From positions 13,020,001 to 13,084,000 of the forward strand of contig NC_079517.1 of NCBI RefSeq assembly GCF_000801105.2: 64,000 bases of DNA. Reading direction: 5' to 3'. A program made the translations under genes and the position numbers. Positions 1 to 10,390 of this stretch are shown piece after piece. The notes beneath the pieces were generated by a model. It did no database searches. It was not told where the DNA came from and saw nothing but the letters and a program-made list of their open reading frames with translations. This DNA is from Raphanus sativus. Lineage: Eukaryota > Streptophyta > Magnoliopsida > Brassicales > Brassicaceae. Position 1 is the stretch's first letter. The number at the start of each line of letters is the position of its first letter.

Positions 1-1161
1 TTGTTCCGGTCAGATGATTGTATCAACTGTATATATGTGACCCATTCGTCACACTTTAATGCTAACAGAAAGTTTCATTATTTTGTCGTCTTCTTCTCTC
101 TTTCTCTCTCATGAGATCATCTTTTCTCCATGTTTGCTTGAGGAAGAAGCTCCAATTTCTGTTCATCTGAAACACTAAAAGAGCTCCTCGAGTCTATGCA
201 ACCTAGCGTCTGAGTTCTCGTAGGGCACTACCGGATCGGACTCGGAGGCGGTTACGATCGGCGAAAGGAAAAGAACACTAAACGAGACGAAGAAGAGAAA
301 GGACTTGCCTTTTTGAAAACCCGCCATTAAAGAGTGCAACCAAGGCTAGCAGATGGGTTCTTCTTTCTTTCTTTTGCTTCTTGAGATCAGGAAGTAACCG
401 CCATTTTTTGCAGCAGATCTGTTGGAGTTTGGAGATCTGAAAGGGAAGAAGATTTATCCTGTCGGAATCTATCTGAAGATTTTTTTTTTTTCTTTTGGAA
501 GTCAAACAACGTTGTGGTAAGAGGAAGATTAAAAATTAAACTTGTCTGATTTGAGATCTTTGTGTCCGAAACACTCTGGTCTTCTTTGGTCTGCGCTGAG
601 TTTAAGGGAGGATAAGAAGAACAAAAAAGGTTAATTATCTTCATATTTTAAAATATTTTGTATTTTTGGTCAAATTTTGTATTTATATTTTAAAAAATAA
701 ATATAAAATATAATTTTGTCTATGGAACTCACATGAATAATTAATAATGATATAATTAGTTGGACGATTAATTTCTATCCACTTTAAATAAAAGTTCACT
801 GGAAATTTATTGAATATATACAACAAAATCTATTATAATTTTAATATGCATCAATAAAACATTTCTATAAAGACTTATACAATTTTGTTCTTAGTTTGAT
901 GATTGTTGGATAACTTCAATCTATGTAGAATAAAATTTTACTGGAAAAATTATTTGAATATAAAAAACCAAAACCTAAGATAGTAATTCCAAACTCACAC
1001 TATACTCTCTATAGTTAGCAACAACCTATGTACTTTGGGAAATGAGACTTGAATCTGATCAGAAAAATGCCAAACCGCACGGTCCTACTGCTTGGCCACA
1101 CAAACACAAATTGACAATGATCCGGCGATTCATATTCACTGCACGTGCAGTTTCTTGCCAC
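1..1161. other. Left-edge non-coding stretch, no gene recognised
   Basis: No convincing coding exon on either strand. Bases 60-620 are CT/GA-rich with oligo-T runs, resembling leader or promoter sequence of a gene beyond the left edge, but no orientation can be fixed. Bases 640-1010 are AT-rich. The short open frames here are low-complexity. Confidence 0.4.
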
Positions 1162-2110
1162 AGTTCTCTTTTTTTTTTTTTTTTTTTGCCATCTAAAAGT
1201 ATTATTAATACTAAAAGGCATACTACAAGCCCAGAAAAGGGAGCCACATATACACATCCAAACAAACTAAAGCTACAGGCCCACATATTGGCCTAACAAG
1301 TACCCGAACCCACCAAAGGCCCAATCGATTGATCCTTTCGGCTTAGACACTTCATGCAGAAACGCGTAACGAAACACGCATTAACTCTGATAACGCCAAG
1401 GACACGTGTTGAGATTTCACCAAACGAGAGAACACGCGTCACTATCCACTGCGTCGTCACCGCCAAGGAATCACCACCGGAGTAAGCAACGACACGCTTC
1501 ACCGGAATATCGAAACTCGCCGGAACACTCTTTCCGGCCCTTTCAACCTATCACCACGTCACACACCGTGACCCACTCACCGAGACATCGCCGGAGACGA
1601 CGAAACGAACACCCGTTCCGCCGGAACACGCCGGAGCCGAAAAACCCACACCCATCTTCGTCGTCGATATTCTGATCCCCATAGAGATTCATCGGACCAG
1701 TTTCAATATCTCATCCGGATCTATCAAATCAGCGCTGACGACCGAAGATCACATCACCCTCGAAACATCTGCTTCACCATCGAAGCCGCTTTACTTCGCC
1801 AAAAGACCGCCGTCGACTGCGAGGACCAGACAACGCGGAAAACATAAGGCCAACCGTTCACCTGAGAAGAACATGCGCCACGCCGGAGTCAAAAAGCCAA
1901 CCACCCACTTTAATAGAGTGCGACGCCGGAAGCCGGAATAAAGAGAAGCTTATACAAACTAGGCTAAAGAAAAACGAAAAGGGAAGAGAGGAAACGCCGG
2001 ACCGACAGTGGCTAAGAGAGCCTCACTGTCGGCTGGAAACGGAAAGCAGATCTTGTCGGTCGCTAGAGAGAAGCTGGGGCGTCTGAAGAGAGAGATTGAG
2101 TTCTCTTTTT
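1162..2110 (-). mobile_element. Non-LTR retroelement copy with poly(A) tail and target-site duplication
   Basis: On the minus strand this ~0.93-kb body ends in an uninterrupted poly(A) tract (the T run at 1169-1187). The 12-mer AGTTCTCTTTTT occurs at 1162-1173 and again at 2099-2110 on either side of the body, so it looks like a target-site duplication (its A/T end is ambiguous because it merges with the tail). The body is GC-richer than its surroundings, with many CCGGA/TCCGG words, and has no long ORF, so it is non-autonomous or 5'-truncated. A LINE derivative or large SINE is inferred; the family is not recognised. Confidence 0.65.
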
Positions 2111-3250
2111 ATTTTGTTTTAGTTCGGTATATCAAAAAATTGTTACATTGCCCAAAAAAAAAAGTCAAAAAATTGTTATAATATACAAATCTGTAATATT
2201 TAGTTGAGAAAAATATAAGAATTGCTTTCACAAGTATACGTTCAATAAGAGGAAGAGTGTATTTACTTTTGGATTTGCATTAAACTTGTTTTTATCCAAT
2301 TTAAGAGCATCAATATAGACTCAGTGTGGCTGCTATTTAGGACATGATTTAATGCAGATCGCTTATGGAGAGTCTCTTATCAAATATAAGAGACGTCTCT
2401 TATATCCGCTTAGAATTTTTTCTTAAGAAATATGCATTAATCATGGTTTTACGCTTGAAGTGAAGCTAGCTTTCTTAAAAGACATCTTTAGAATATCGTA
2501 CAAAGTTGTTCATTGCCTTCAGCTCTTCTCCTCCTCTACTGTATATGTTCTTGATTGCTCCTGTGACTGTGAGGCAGTGAATTTTGCTGGAGCTTTTCTT
2601 GGTTGATCGACTTTCTTGAATAATTTGCAAATGTTATGAAGAAAAACTTGATTTGATGTCACCAAAACAACTAGGATGATAATCTTATTTCACTAATATT
2701 CCATTTTTGCATCTATTCTTTTATCAATTACTAGTTACAGTCTATATCTTCCTCTGATTCCCTTTGTTCTATGGTTTCAATTTCAAAGGAGACATGCTCC
2801 TTTACTTTAACCAAAACATTGATTACGTATTTCTGGTCGATAATTAAATCGTCATAATCATAAAGTACATGCAATAGTCCACTTCTAGATGAATTGATGA
2901 ACAAATAATAATTTAGGATATATAACAACTAGATTAAAGGGCGTTTAATTAATGGAAGAGATTCGATAAAATAGGTCTCCTGCCTTACCACTCCGATTGT
3001 ATACATTTAGATATTATTCCTCAACTAGGAGTATTTTTCTTCCACGTATATATATGAAGCACACGACCATAATGTATATCCATAAACACACATATATATA
3101 TTCGTATGCGAATTAATATATCAACTGTCAACGTCCATACATAGACACAGAAGCGTAAATTCATGTATATGTCATATCAGTATATAAGATATATAGTTTG
3201 GATGGATCCTCTTGAAATCGTGTTCTCACGATTGCTATGAGCAAGGAGCA
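2111..3250. other. AT-rich intergenic DNA upstream of the DUF620 gene
   Basis: No gene seen. The open frame at 2731-2928 on the minus strand has no family resemblance and AT-driven composition. The part near 3000-3250 is probably promoter of the downstream gene. Confidence 0.4.
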
Positions 3251-3257
3251 CCTTAGT

Positions 3258-3268
3258 TATATATAAAA
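3258..3268 (+). promoter_or_regulatory. TATA box candidate for the DUF620 gene
   Basis: TTATATATAAAAG-type sequence about 185 bp upstream of the start codon, followed by a CT-rich leader (3340-3415). Position and composition fit a plant TATA box; no transcript evidence is available. Confidence 0.45.
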
Positions 3269-3450
3269 GCCGGCCAACAGAAAACGATCAAGAACATAAT
3301 CAAGAATAGTTTTTTTGTAGTTAATCCTCATGATCCTCCAAAATCTCCCCATCTCTCTCCCGTAACAAGAACTCGGAGAAAGAGGAGAACCCTAATCCTC
3401 TCTTTCTCTCGTATCATTCAGGAAAAGAAAGAAAAAAATTAAACTAATAG

Positions 3451-6400
3451 ATGAAGATGAGGAAGCTTTGTCCGAATTTAGACAATGAAGACGGGTTAGA
3501 GACGGTTTTAGAGGTTCCTGTGCCGGAAGAAATGTTTACGAAGATGGGAAGCAGCGCGACGGGGCGATGGAGGAATATGCACGCTCTTATGAAGGCTCAT
3601 GCCGTCGTGACAGCAGTCGCCGCTGACATGAAACCACGGGCGTCTTCGTCGTCGATGAGTAATGTTAATATGCATTTGCAGTCCAAAACAGATAATGAGT
3701 TTGTGGCGTTGTTGAAGATCGTGGGAAGTCCTCTTATTCCGTTTCATGTCCCTCTTGAATTTTGTCTCTCACGACCCATCAATGTCACTTCCATCGTACG
3801 TCTATATAATCATGTTATCTATTTTGTGTTTTTATTTTATTTTATTTGTGTGCTGAATTTTCACCTGGTTTAATTTTGGGTTTTGATAGTTGTTTTAGGT
3901 TTGAATTTCCAGGTTGACAAAAAAAAGGTTTGAATTTCCACCTGGTTTGTATATATGCTCTACTAGTAGAACTCAATTGAGAAAATTGGACTATAAGACT
4001 ATTACATAATTCATGAGATTACCCTATAATAGACTACATGATTTCCTAAGAAGAAAATTTATAGAGATAAAAAAACATTTATAGAGATAAACATGTGTAT
4101 GGCATATCGCTAATATCTCTTTTCTTGCTATAAAATATAATATATTTGATCATAAATATATATTAAAATATACTTTTGGCTAAGTATTAAAAAAACACTA
4201 GTACAGTATGTGGAATTTGATATATGTGTAATTATGGTGTATTTGAAGGAGGCGTCAACGGCTAAGTACATAGTGCAGCAATACGTGGCTGCGTGTGGAG
4301 GTCCTGCCGCTTTGAACGCGGTGAAGAGCATGTATGCGGTGGGGCAGGTGAGGATGCAAGGCTCCGGGATGGTTGCTGGAGAGGATGAAGGGATAACAGC
4401 CACGCCTGTGCGGCTGGGGAAAGGCAATTTCGAAGTCGGAGGTTTTGTTTTATGGCAGAAGAATCAAAACCTTTGGTTCTTGGAGCTAGTGGTTTCCGGT
4501 TTCAAGATTAACGCCGGTAGTGACGGCAAAGTGGCTTGGAACCAATCATCCACCCAGCCTTCCCAAGCTCACCGTGGCCCTCCTCGTCCTCTCCGCCGTT
4601 TTTTTCAGGTACCCATATATCTCAACTTTAACCACTTAAGGCCTGTTCGTTTGGTTGCCGCCGGTTTTAGCGTCAGCGTCGGCGTCAGCGTCGGCGTCAG
4701 CAGCTGCGTCAAACTCGTTTAGTCTGATGTTCGTTTCATAGACGCCGACGCTGACGCCGATTGTTGTTCGTTTCGAAGACGCAGAAAATTGACGCAGCCG
4801 CAGGACGCCGACGCATGACGCTGTTTTGGGTTGTTCGTTTGGTTGACGCTGCGACTATTTTTATTTATTCATATTTTATTTTTAAAAATTTATAAAATTG
4901 TATTTTAAATAAATAAAATGTAGTTTAAATATATTTACATCCATAAGAATATTATATTTAATTGGTAATAAATTTTTGGTCAAATATAAAAATATTTGAT
5001 GTCATAAATCATAAGCTAAATAAAAATAAAAATAATACATCAAACTACTTTATAATCATAATCAATCATATTAAAAAAATTATACTGAAGTAAATATGAT
5101 AAAATCTAATTTTTGAAATTATCACTTCAAACAAATAAGACAAATATGTTTTACAGATAAAAAAAACATGAAATTAAGTTGGTTGATAAAAAAAATATTA
5201 CAACAAGTCTTAAAAAAAAAATCAAATCATTAACTAAAACATGATTTAATACGGTAAACGTCGACTGCTTAGACCCATCAGCCTCGTCAGATTGTTTTTC
5301 ATCGGCATCATCATCTGACTGCTTCTCCTCATCCTCTTCCTAAATAAGTCATCATATCAACTTAAGATTCAATATTCCATGTTATAGTGAGAAAAATGTA
5401 CAGACAAAACAATTAATGACGAAACACATACTTCCTCATCGGCATCACTGCTCTCCAGTGACTTGTTGTACTCTGCCTTTAGTTCAGCAGCCTTATCCAA
5501 ATAAACTTTCTTTTCCTAAATGATCAAAAGAATACAGAGTAAGATCACAATAAGCAAATCACCATGAAACTAAGGGAAGAAGCAAAGGACAGAGCAACTC
5601 ACTTCCTCAGTCAAAGACTTCCATTTTTCACCACCCTGCTTTGCAACCTACGATAATATAAGAAAGCATACACTATTAAACCTTCATCACCAGTAGCATA
5701 CTAATCATGTAAAGTAACAAACTTGGTTACGACCTAGACCTACGATCACGTAGAAAGCATAGTCACTTAAATCATCACAAACACTAGCAGACCAATTCAT
5801 GTAAAGTAACAAACTTTGTTACAACTTACATCCTTAACGTTAGAAGAAGGATTCTCTTCTTTGAAAGTTTTGCAGAAATCATTCCTGCAAAATAGACAGA
5901 CAATGCCAGCTTAATCTCAGTACATAAACGCCAGCAAACAAAACCAAAACAAGACGACTATGCAAGGATGAAGATTACATGAAAATGAAGAAAGCAGTAA
6001 GAGGACGCTTGGGCTTGTTGTTAGAGGCAGAGCTCTTCTTCTCATCCTTGGCCTTCCTGACTCTCTTTGCCTTGGGTTCATCAGATGTTGACTTCTTCCT
6101 GAAGAAGTCCAAAATAATACCAAGAAGGAACAAACTCAATATCAACATATAGAAGAAGAAGTAAGTAAGTCTAACGAGTGTTGTTACCTCTCTACAGGTT
6201 TCTTCTTCTTCGCCTCAGCTTTCGTCTCAACAACTTGCGCCTCTGATAAAGAAAAAAACAGATAAGCTAAGTCACAACAAACTCAAGTCACCTACGAGAG
6301 ACGATCAAACACTCACGGAGATTGACTCGAATCTTCGCATCAGCATCTGTGTTGTTGACCTGAAAACATCATTGACAACAATTAGTATCGCCATAGGATA

Positions 6401-6669
6401 TAAATAAACAGCAAGAGTCTCAAACCTGAATTTAAAAAAAAAAATCATCTGATTACCTTACAAGACAGTGAAAGACAGACAAAGCTTAGGAGAGCTTGAG
6501 ACACACACACAGAAAGCTATGGAGAAGCCTGAGAGAGCCTGAGACAAAGCAAATACACATGTAAGTTTTTCTGTTCCATTACAAACAACTCAGAAAAGCA
6601 GACAAATGATTGTGTACTTTGAGTCTAAACGAGAGAGTGAGATGAGTGAGAGTGAGATGAGATCGAGAG

Positions 6670-6763
<94 letters not shown>

Positions 6764-7910
6764 GTCTGAGATCGAGATTCGAGAGAGATGGAGAAGAAAA
6801 GGCAGTGGCGTCAATGGAGAAGATAAGGCGTCTGCCTCAAAAATAGCTTAGGTATTTTTGTAATTAGTGAATTAGGTTAAGGGTAAAATAGTAAATAGAT
6901 TAAATAGACGCTGGTTATTAGTCGCGGTCGCGGGATTTTTGGGCGTCTGACGCAGGTCTTGGCATTTAGACGCAGACGCAGACGCACGTACCGGCGTCAA
7001 TGAAACGAACAAGCTTGCTGCGAAAATCATTGCCGCAGACGCAGACGCCGGATCTGCGGCAACCAAACGAACAGCACTTTAATGTTGTAGTCTACTGGTT
7101 TTGTATTAATGTTGTTGTTATGTTTGAACATGGTTAATGCATATACGTGAATTATAAACAACTCTACTGGTTTTGTATTAATATTTGTGGTCTTTAGACG
7201 GGTTTTTAGCAATAAAACTTATAAAAAGAGAGCATAAACAGAATGGATGATTCTTTGGACTGTAAAAAACTAACTGTAAACTTTGTGTTGCATATGCGTT
7301 GGCAGTAACCATCAAATTATTGTTGTAATTTTTTTTTAAAGACTTTGTTATAACTTATATCGGTTGTAGACTTGTAGTTGTAAGTTTGTGAAATTAGATA
7401 TTTTAAAATACGATGTGGATGCAGGGACTTGACCCTAGGTGTACTGCTAGTCTCTTTTTAGACGCGGTTTGTATCGGCGAACAGACCGTTAACGGCGAAG
7501 ACTGTTTCGTCTTAAAGGTAGAGACACCAGCAGATATACTCAAGGCGCAGTGTTCGGCCAACACGGAGGTGATCCACCACACGGTGTGGGGTTACTTCAG
7601 CCAAAGGACGGGACTTCTGGTAAAGTTTGGTGACACAAAGCTCGTGAGAGTCAGATCCGCTAGGGGCAAAAACGACGGCGTTTTCTGGGAGACAAGCATG
7701 GAATCGATCATTGATGATTACATGTACGTTGACTCGGTCAACATAGCTCACGGTGGTCGAACGTTGACCACGCTTTATCGATACGGGGGAGCGGTTAATC
7801 ATCGGAGAAGAATTGAGGAGAAGTGGAAGATTGAGGAAGTGGATTTTAATTTTAGTGGGCTGTGTTTGGAGAGCTTCTTGCCACCGTCTGATATGAGCAA
7901 TGATCAGTAG
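3451..7910 (+). CDS. DUF620 family protein, three exons, intron 2 carrying a transposon
   Basis: Exons 3451-3795, 4249-4608 and 7425-7910 join in phase to give about 396 aa, normal for plant DUF620 proteins (unknown function; sometimes labelled putative lipase without proof). The N-terminus MRKLCPNLD and the acidic VLEVPVPEEMF segment are typical; the second ATG (residue 3) is the conserved start. Exon 2 encodes the conserved AKYIVQQYVAACGGPAALNAV region and exon 3 the conserved C-terminal part, including an ADILKAQ stretch. Splice sites are GT-AG (gtacgt; gtaccc; gcag). Intron 2 is about 2.8 kb because a 2.44-kb PIF/Harbinger element sits in it; the exons show no stop or frameshift, so the gene looks functional if the element is spliced out. 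Confidence 0.9.
5261..6359 (-). pseudogene. HMGB6: Captured HMGB6-like gene (HMG-box protein), seven exons, N-terminus missing
   Basis: Read on the minus strand, exons 6317-6359, 6188-6242, 5979-6098, 5830-5884, 5603-5647, 5432-5515 and 5261-5339 join in one open frame with GT-AG introns throughout. The product has a KIRVNLQAQVVETKAEAKKK segment, a basic stretch, then an HMG box (KPKRPLTAFFIFM, KEENPSSNVKD, GGEKWKSLTEEEKKVYLDKA) and an acidic tail. This order matches Arabidopsis HMGB6. The first exon of the normal gene is absent and no in-frame upstream ATG is evident. At about 5260 the coding sequence runs into the element's own transposase 3' end, so it sits where the transposase gene would be. 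It is a transduplicated gene fragment, possibly expressed from the element's promoter. Confidence 0.85.
6672..6760. repeat. (GA)n microsatellite
   Basis: About 45 uninterrupted GA units inside the Harbinger element, in the CT-rich leader region when read on the element's strand. The long 'RERERE' and 'SLSLSL' frames across it are artefacts. Confidence 0.95.
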
Positions 7911-8640
7911 CAACGGTCGAGATCGTTAACCTCTTCTTCTATGTTAGATGGGTTCGTTTTTTGAAAATCAGGAACGAGCAAAGGTACACACACTCGAGAT
8001 TTGGTAAACGTGCGAGTGGTTGGATATCGTACTTGTAAAAGTACTTCTTAATCGTCATGAGTTTTTTTGTTATTGTTTAGTCGGAAGAATATATGAAGTT
8101 CATTGAACGGAGTCAACGGACAATAAATAGGAGACGTTTACACCAAACACAAACTAAAAATGAGAAATATTCAGATAAACGCTAAGCAATAAAAAAGAGA
8201 ATTTTTCAAACCAGATGGTCTAACTTTATTAAACTTTTTGACCAAAGGTCTAATTTTATTTCATTTTAAAAAATCACCTTATTTTAGTTTAAATCGTTTA
8301 AACTAAATTAATGTAAAATAGTTTAAATAAACAAATTATCCATAATTTGATTTCCAAAAAAATAGCCTGCTTAAGAAAAATAACAAAATAAATCATCTAT
8401 CCAAATTTAAACATAAATTATATATAAAATCCGAAAATATAAAAAAAATTGTATATAAATAATAATTCTCATTACATTAAAAATATTTCAACTAAAAATA
8501 GTATTTCAACAAATATATCTCTAGTAAATTATATTAAAATAAAACATTATATACATTAGAAACCAAAAAGAAAACAGTTTGGAGCACATATATGAACCAT
8601 GAACTAAATTACAAGATCCGTGAAGTAGTTTACGATAACG
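7911..8640. other. AT-rich spacer after the DUF620 gene
   Basis: 3' flank of the DUF620 gene followed by AT-rich DNA. No gene, repeat or structured RNA recognised. Confidence 0.4.
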
Positions 8641-8654
8641 GGCCGGGTTATTTA

Positions 8655-8730
8655 CTCTTGAGCCCAATGAAACCAAGCGAAACCCTAAACCGCGAGAAAC
8701 AGAAGCCATATCCAGTTATATAAATTCGAT
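8655..8730 (+). promoter_or_regulatory. Promoter with site II element, telo-box and TATA box for the snoRNA cluster
   Basis: In order on the plus strand: AGCCCA at 8661-8666 (the inverse of the TGGGCT site II motif), the telo-box AAACCCTAA at 8680-8688 and a TATA box TTATATAAA at 8716-8724. This combination is well known in promoters of plant ribosome-biogenesis and snoRNA genes. A pyrimidine-rich leader with a possible 5' splice site near 8811 follows. Confidence 0.65.
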
Positions 8731-9103
8731 GTTTCGAATCTTAATAAACATTACCGATCAAACATATTCTTCCTCCGCAGTTCTATCTAGTCGCCTCATC
8801 GCTCTGTTGGTGTATGTTTTTAATTGTTTCTTTGTTTGCGTCCTTGAACATGTAGTAGATTAGTGTCATGTTTTTTTTTTTTTAAATTCGATTTCGATTG
8901 ATCTGAATGCATCTGTTTACCCACTTTTCTACCGAATGCGAGTAAAATCACAAAGAATGGTAGATTAGTTAAGAACGGGTGCAGAGATAGAAACGGTTAT
9001 CTTACCAACCCATTGCATATTTTCTTTTGCTTTGGCGTCAAATGAATTGACCGAAACTTCTCTTTTTTAAATCAGATTTTTATGGGGTGTAGTTTGATTA
9101 ATA

Positions 9104-9192
9104 TTGGCAGATGAAGAATTGATGAATATTATGCTTAAAACACACAGAAGAACAGTGTTGATAAACAATCTCCGCTTATTATCTGATGCCAA
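9104..9192 (+). ncRNA. Box C/D snoRNA candidate with a guide to the 5' region of 25S rRNA
   Basis: A perfect 6-bp terminal stem (TTGGCA at 9104-9109 with TGCCAA at 9187-9192) encloses a GATGA C-box-like sequence near the 5' end and a D box CTGA at 9183-9186. Just upstream of the D box, CTCCGCTTATT is complementary to AATAAGCGGAG near the start of 25S rRNA (the region of the ITS4 primer), giving an 11-nt guide. By the D+5 rule the modified base would be the U of AAUAAG. The C box is imperfect; a second TTGATGA follows at 9119-9125. Confidence 0.65.
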
Positions 9193-9256
9193 TGTCTCTT
9201 TTTAAATCCAGTTTAATATTTTTTTTTCAATTTTCTTTTATTGTGTATAATTGGAT

Positions 9257-9351
9257 GAAACAATGATGATATATCAGCAGACGGGCGGTCTGAATTGATG
9301 CCATGTAGATTGTCTGCCATCTCTACATCTTTAGTAGCTTCTCTGAGTTTC
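9257..9351 (+). ncRNA. Box C/D snoRNA, U43-like (18S rRNA guide)
   Basis: C box ATGATGA at 9263-9269 and D box CTGA at 9343-9346 are enclosed by a 5-bp stem GAAAC (9257-9261)/GTTTC (9347-9351). An internal D' box CTGA at 9290-9293 is preceded by GACGGGCGGT, complementary to the universally conserved ACCGCCCGTC of 18S rRNA. U43 (snR70 in yeast) guides methylation of a C in that sequence, and the spacing here points to the same C. A C'-like TGATG follows at 9296. Confidence 0.7.
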
Positions 9352-9374
9352 TTTATAGATATTGTGAGTTTTTT

Positions 9375-9730
9375 TTACGATGATGAATTTGCTTATAATA
9401 TGTCTGGACATATGAGATATTCAATCTTTGATATGATTGGTGCAAATTTTCTGAGCTTTCTTCAATTTATTTCCGCCTGTCGCGTGTCAAAACCAATATT
9501 TGAGTTTGTTTTCATACTATGGTTGAATCATATTGCTTGTCTGGCTCAATGGAATGGTGCTCCTCTTTGTCGTCAATTATCTGCATTGGAAAATTTGCTT
9601 GTCACAGCCTCTCATTAATTCCATTGATATTTAATAAAATTGTCAGATATATTCTTAGATTCGATGAGAGACTGATTAGAGAATCTCCACTGCGGATGAT
9701 AATTTTACCAGTCTGACTATACCTTAGAAG
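9375..9730 (+). ncRNA. Possible further snoRNA units of the same cluster
   Basis: A good C box ATGATGA occurs at 9380-9386 with a CTGA at 9451-9454. Another set occurs near 9661-9716 (CGATGAGA, ACTGA, GGATGATA, then CTGA at 9713). I could not find matching terminal stems or confident rRNA complementarity, so the individual units are not delimited. Bases 9485-9610 have a CCAAT/ATTGG pairing and could hold an H/ACA-type RNA; this is weak. Confidence 0.35.
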
Positions 9731-10390
9731 AAGAGGATCGTGCAGAAGTGTAACATTTTCATGCCAAAATGTGGTAAAATTATTGATCGAGAAAACTAGA
9801 CATTGGTATCCGACATATGTGTCGCAGTTGTGTCATTGTAAGAGCTTATGATCGATCTTTATCTAAAATGTAAATGTAAATATCTTTATATTATTACTGC
9901 GAATTTCATCAAATCTAATTCAAAGAACACTGGTCGAGTCTACAAAAACAATATCGAATCGAATTAACTAATTACTTTCATATGATAATAGTCCAATCAT
10001 TCTAGTATCAGTAATCAAAATACAATGTTAAAAGTTTCCAAGGTTTAATGTAAAAAACATCCCTAAACATATAACTCAGAAAACAGAAGCTTGTGACAGA
10101 CTATAATCAAACAAAAAAACCTTGAGAGTAATGCTGCGGTTAAGAATCAAATCAAGTATCGAACCAGAGAGCTCCGGTTCTGGTAACACTATTGGTTCGG
10201 TTCGGTTAAGATATCCGTATCTACAAGAAATATCACCGAACCGGACATTTTTGGTTTTAGATTCTTTTGATTTCTATCCGGTTTGGTTATTGAAATGAAT
10301 CGAATCGTCTCTATTCTTTAACGAAAAACCCAAAATCACTGGGCAGCAGTAGCATTCGGATAAACCTTCGAGGGAAGTCGTCGCTCACTC
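9731..10390. other. Intergenic region and EDD1 promoter side
   Basis: AT-rich; 10140-10260 holds several GGTTCGGTT/AACCGAACC-like words common in Brassicaceae intergenic DNA. No gene seen. The last 100 bases lead into the EDD1 start codon. Confidence 0.4.

Larger units (their letters stand above)
4639..7078 (-). mobile_element. Non-autonomous Pack-type PIF/Harbinger element carrying an HMGB6-like gene
   Basis: Terminal inverted repeats of the form A-N4-TGTTCGTTTGGTTGCCGC lie at 4639 and, inverted, at 7078. They are flanked by a 3-bp TTA duplication (4636-4638 and 7079-7081), as expected for PIF/Harbinger. The 4639-5260 end is nearly the reverse complement of the region just after the transposase ORF of the autonomous element at 28730-34292, down to the last codons and trailer. 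The 6370-7078 end matches that element's leader side. Between them, the transposase and Myb genes are replaced by a multi-exon HMGB6-like sequence. A (GA)n tract lies at 6672-6760. Confidence 0.9.

Noticed and set aside
1406..1675. Arg/His/Pro-rich plus-strand ORF
   Set aside because: Lies antisense within the GC-rich non-LTR element; composition artefact.
6590..6851. Open frames with SLSLSL or RERERE repeats
   Set aside because: Pure products of the (GA)n microsatellite; no start context or family.
8521..8709. 62-aa minus-strand ORF
   Set aside because: Spans the telo-box/site II promoter; no homology recognised and no leader signals on that strand.
9295..9716. 107-aa and 65-aa plus-strand ORFs
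   Set aside because: They overlap the snoRNA cluster and lack family resemblance; the RNA interpretation explains the region better.
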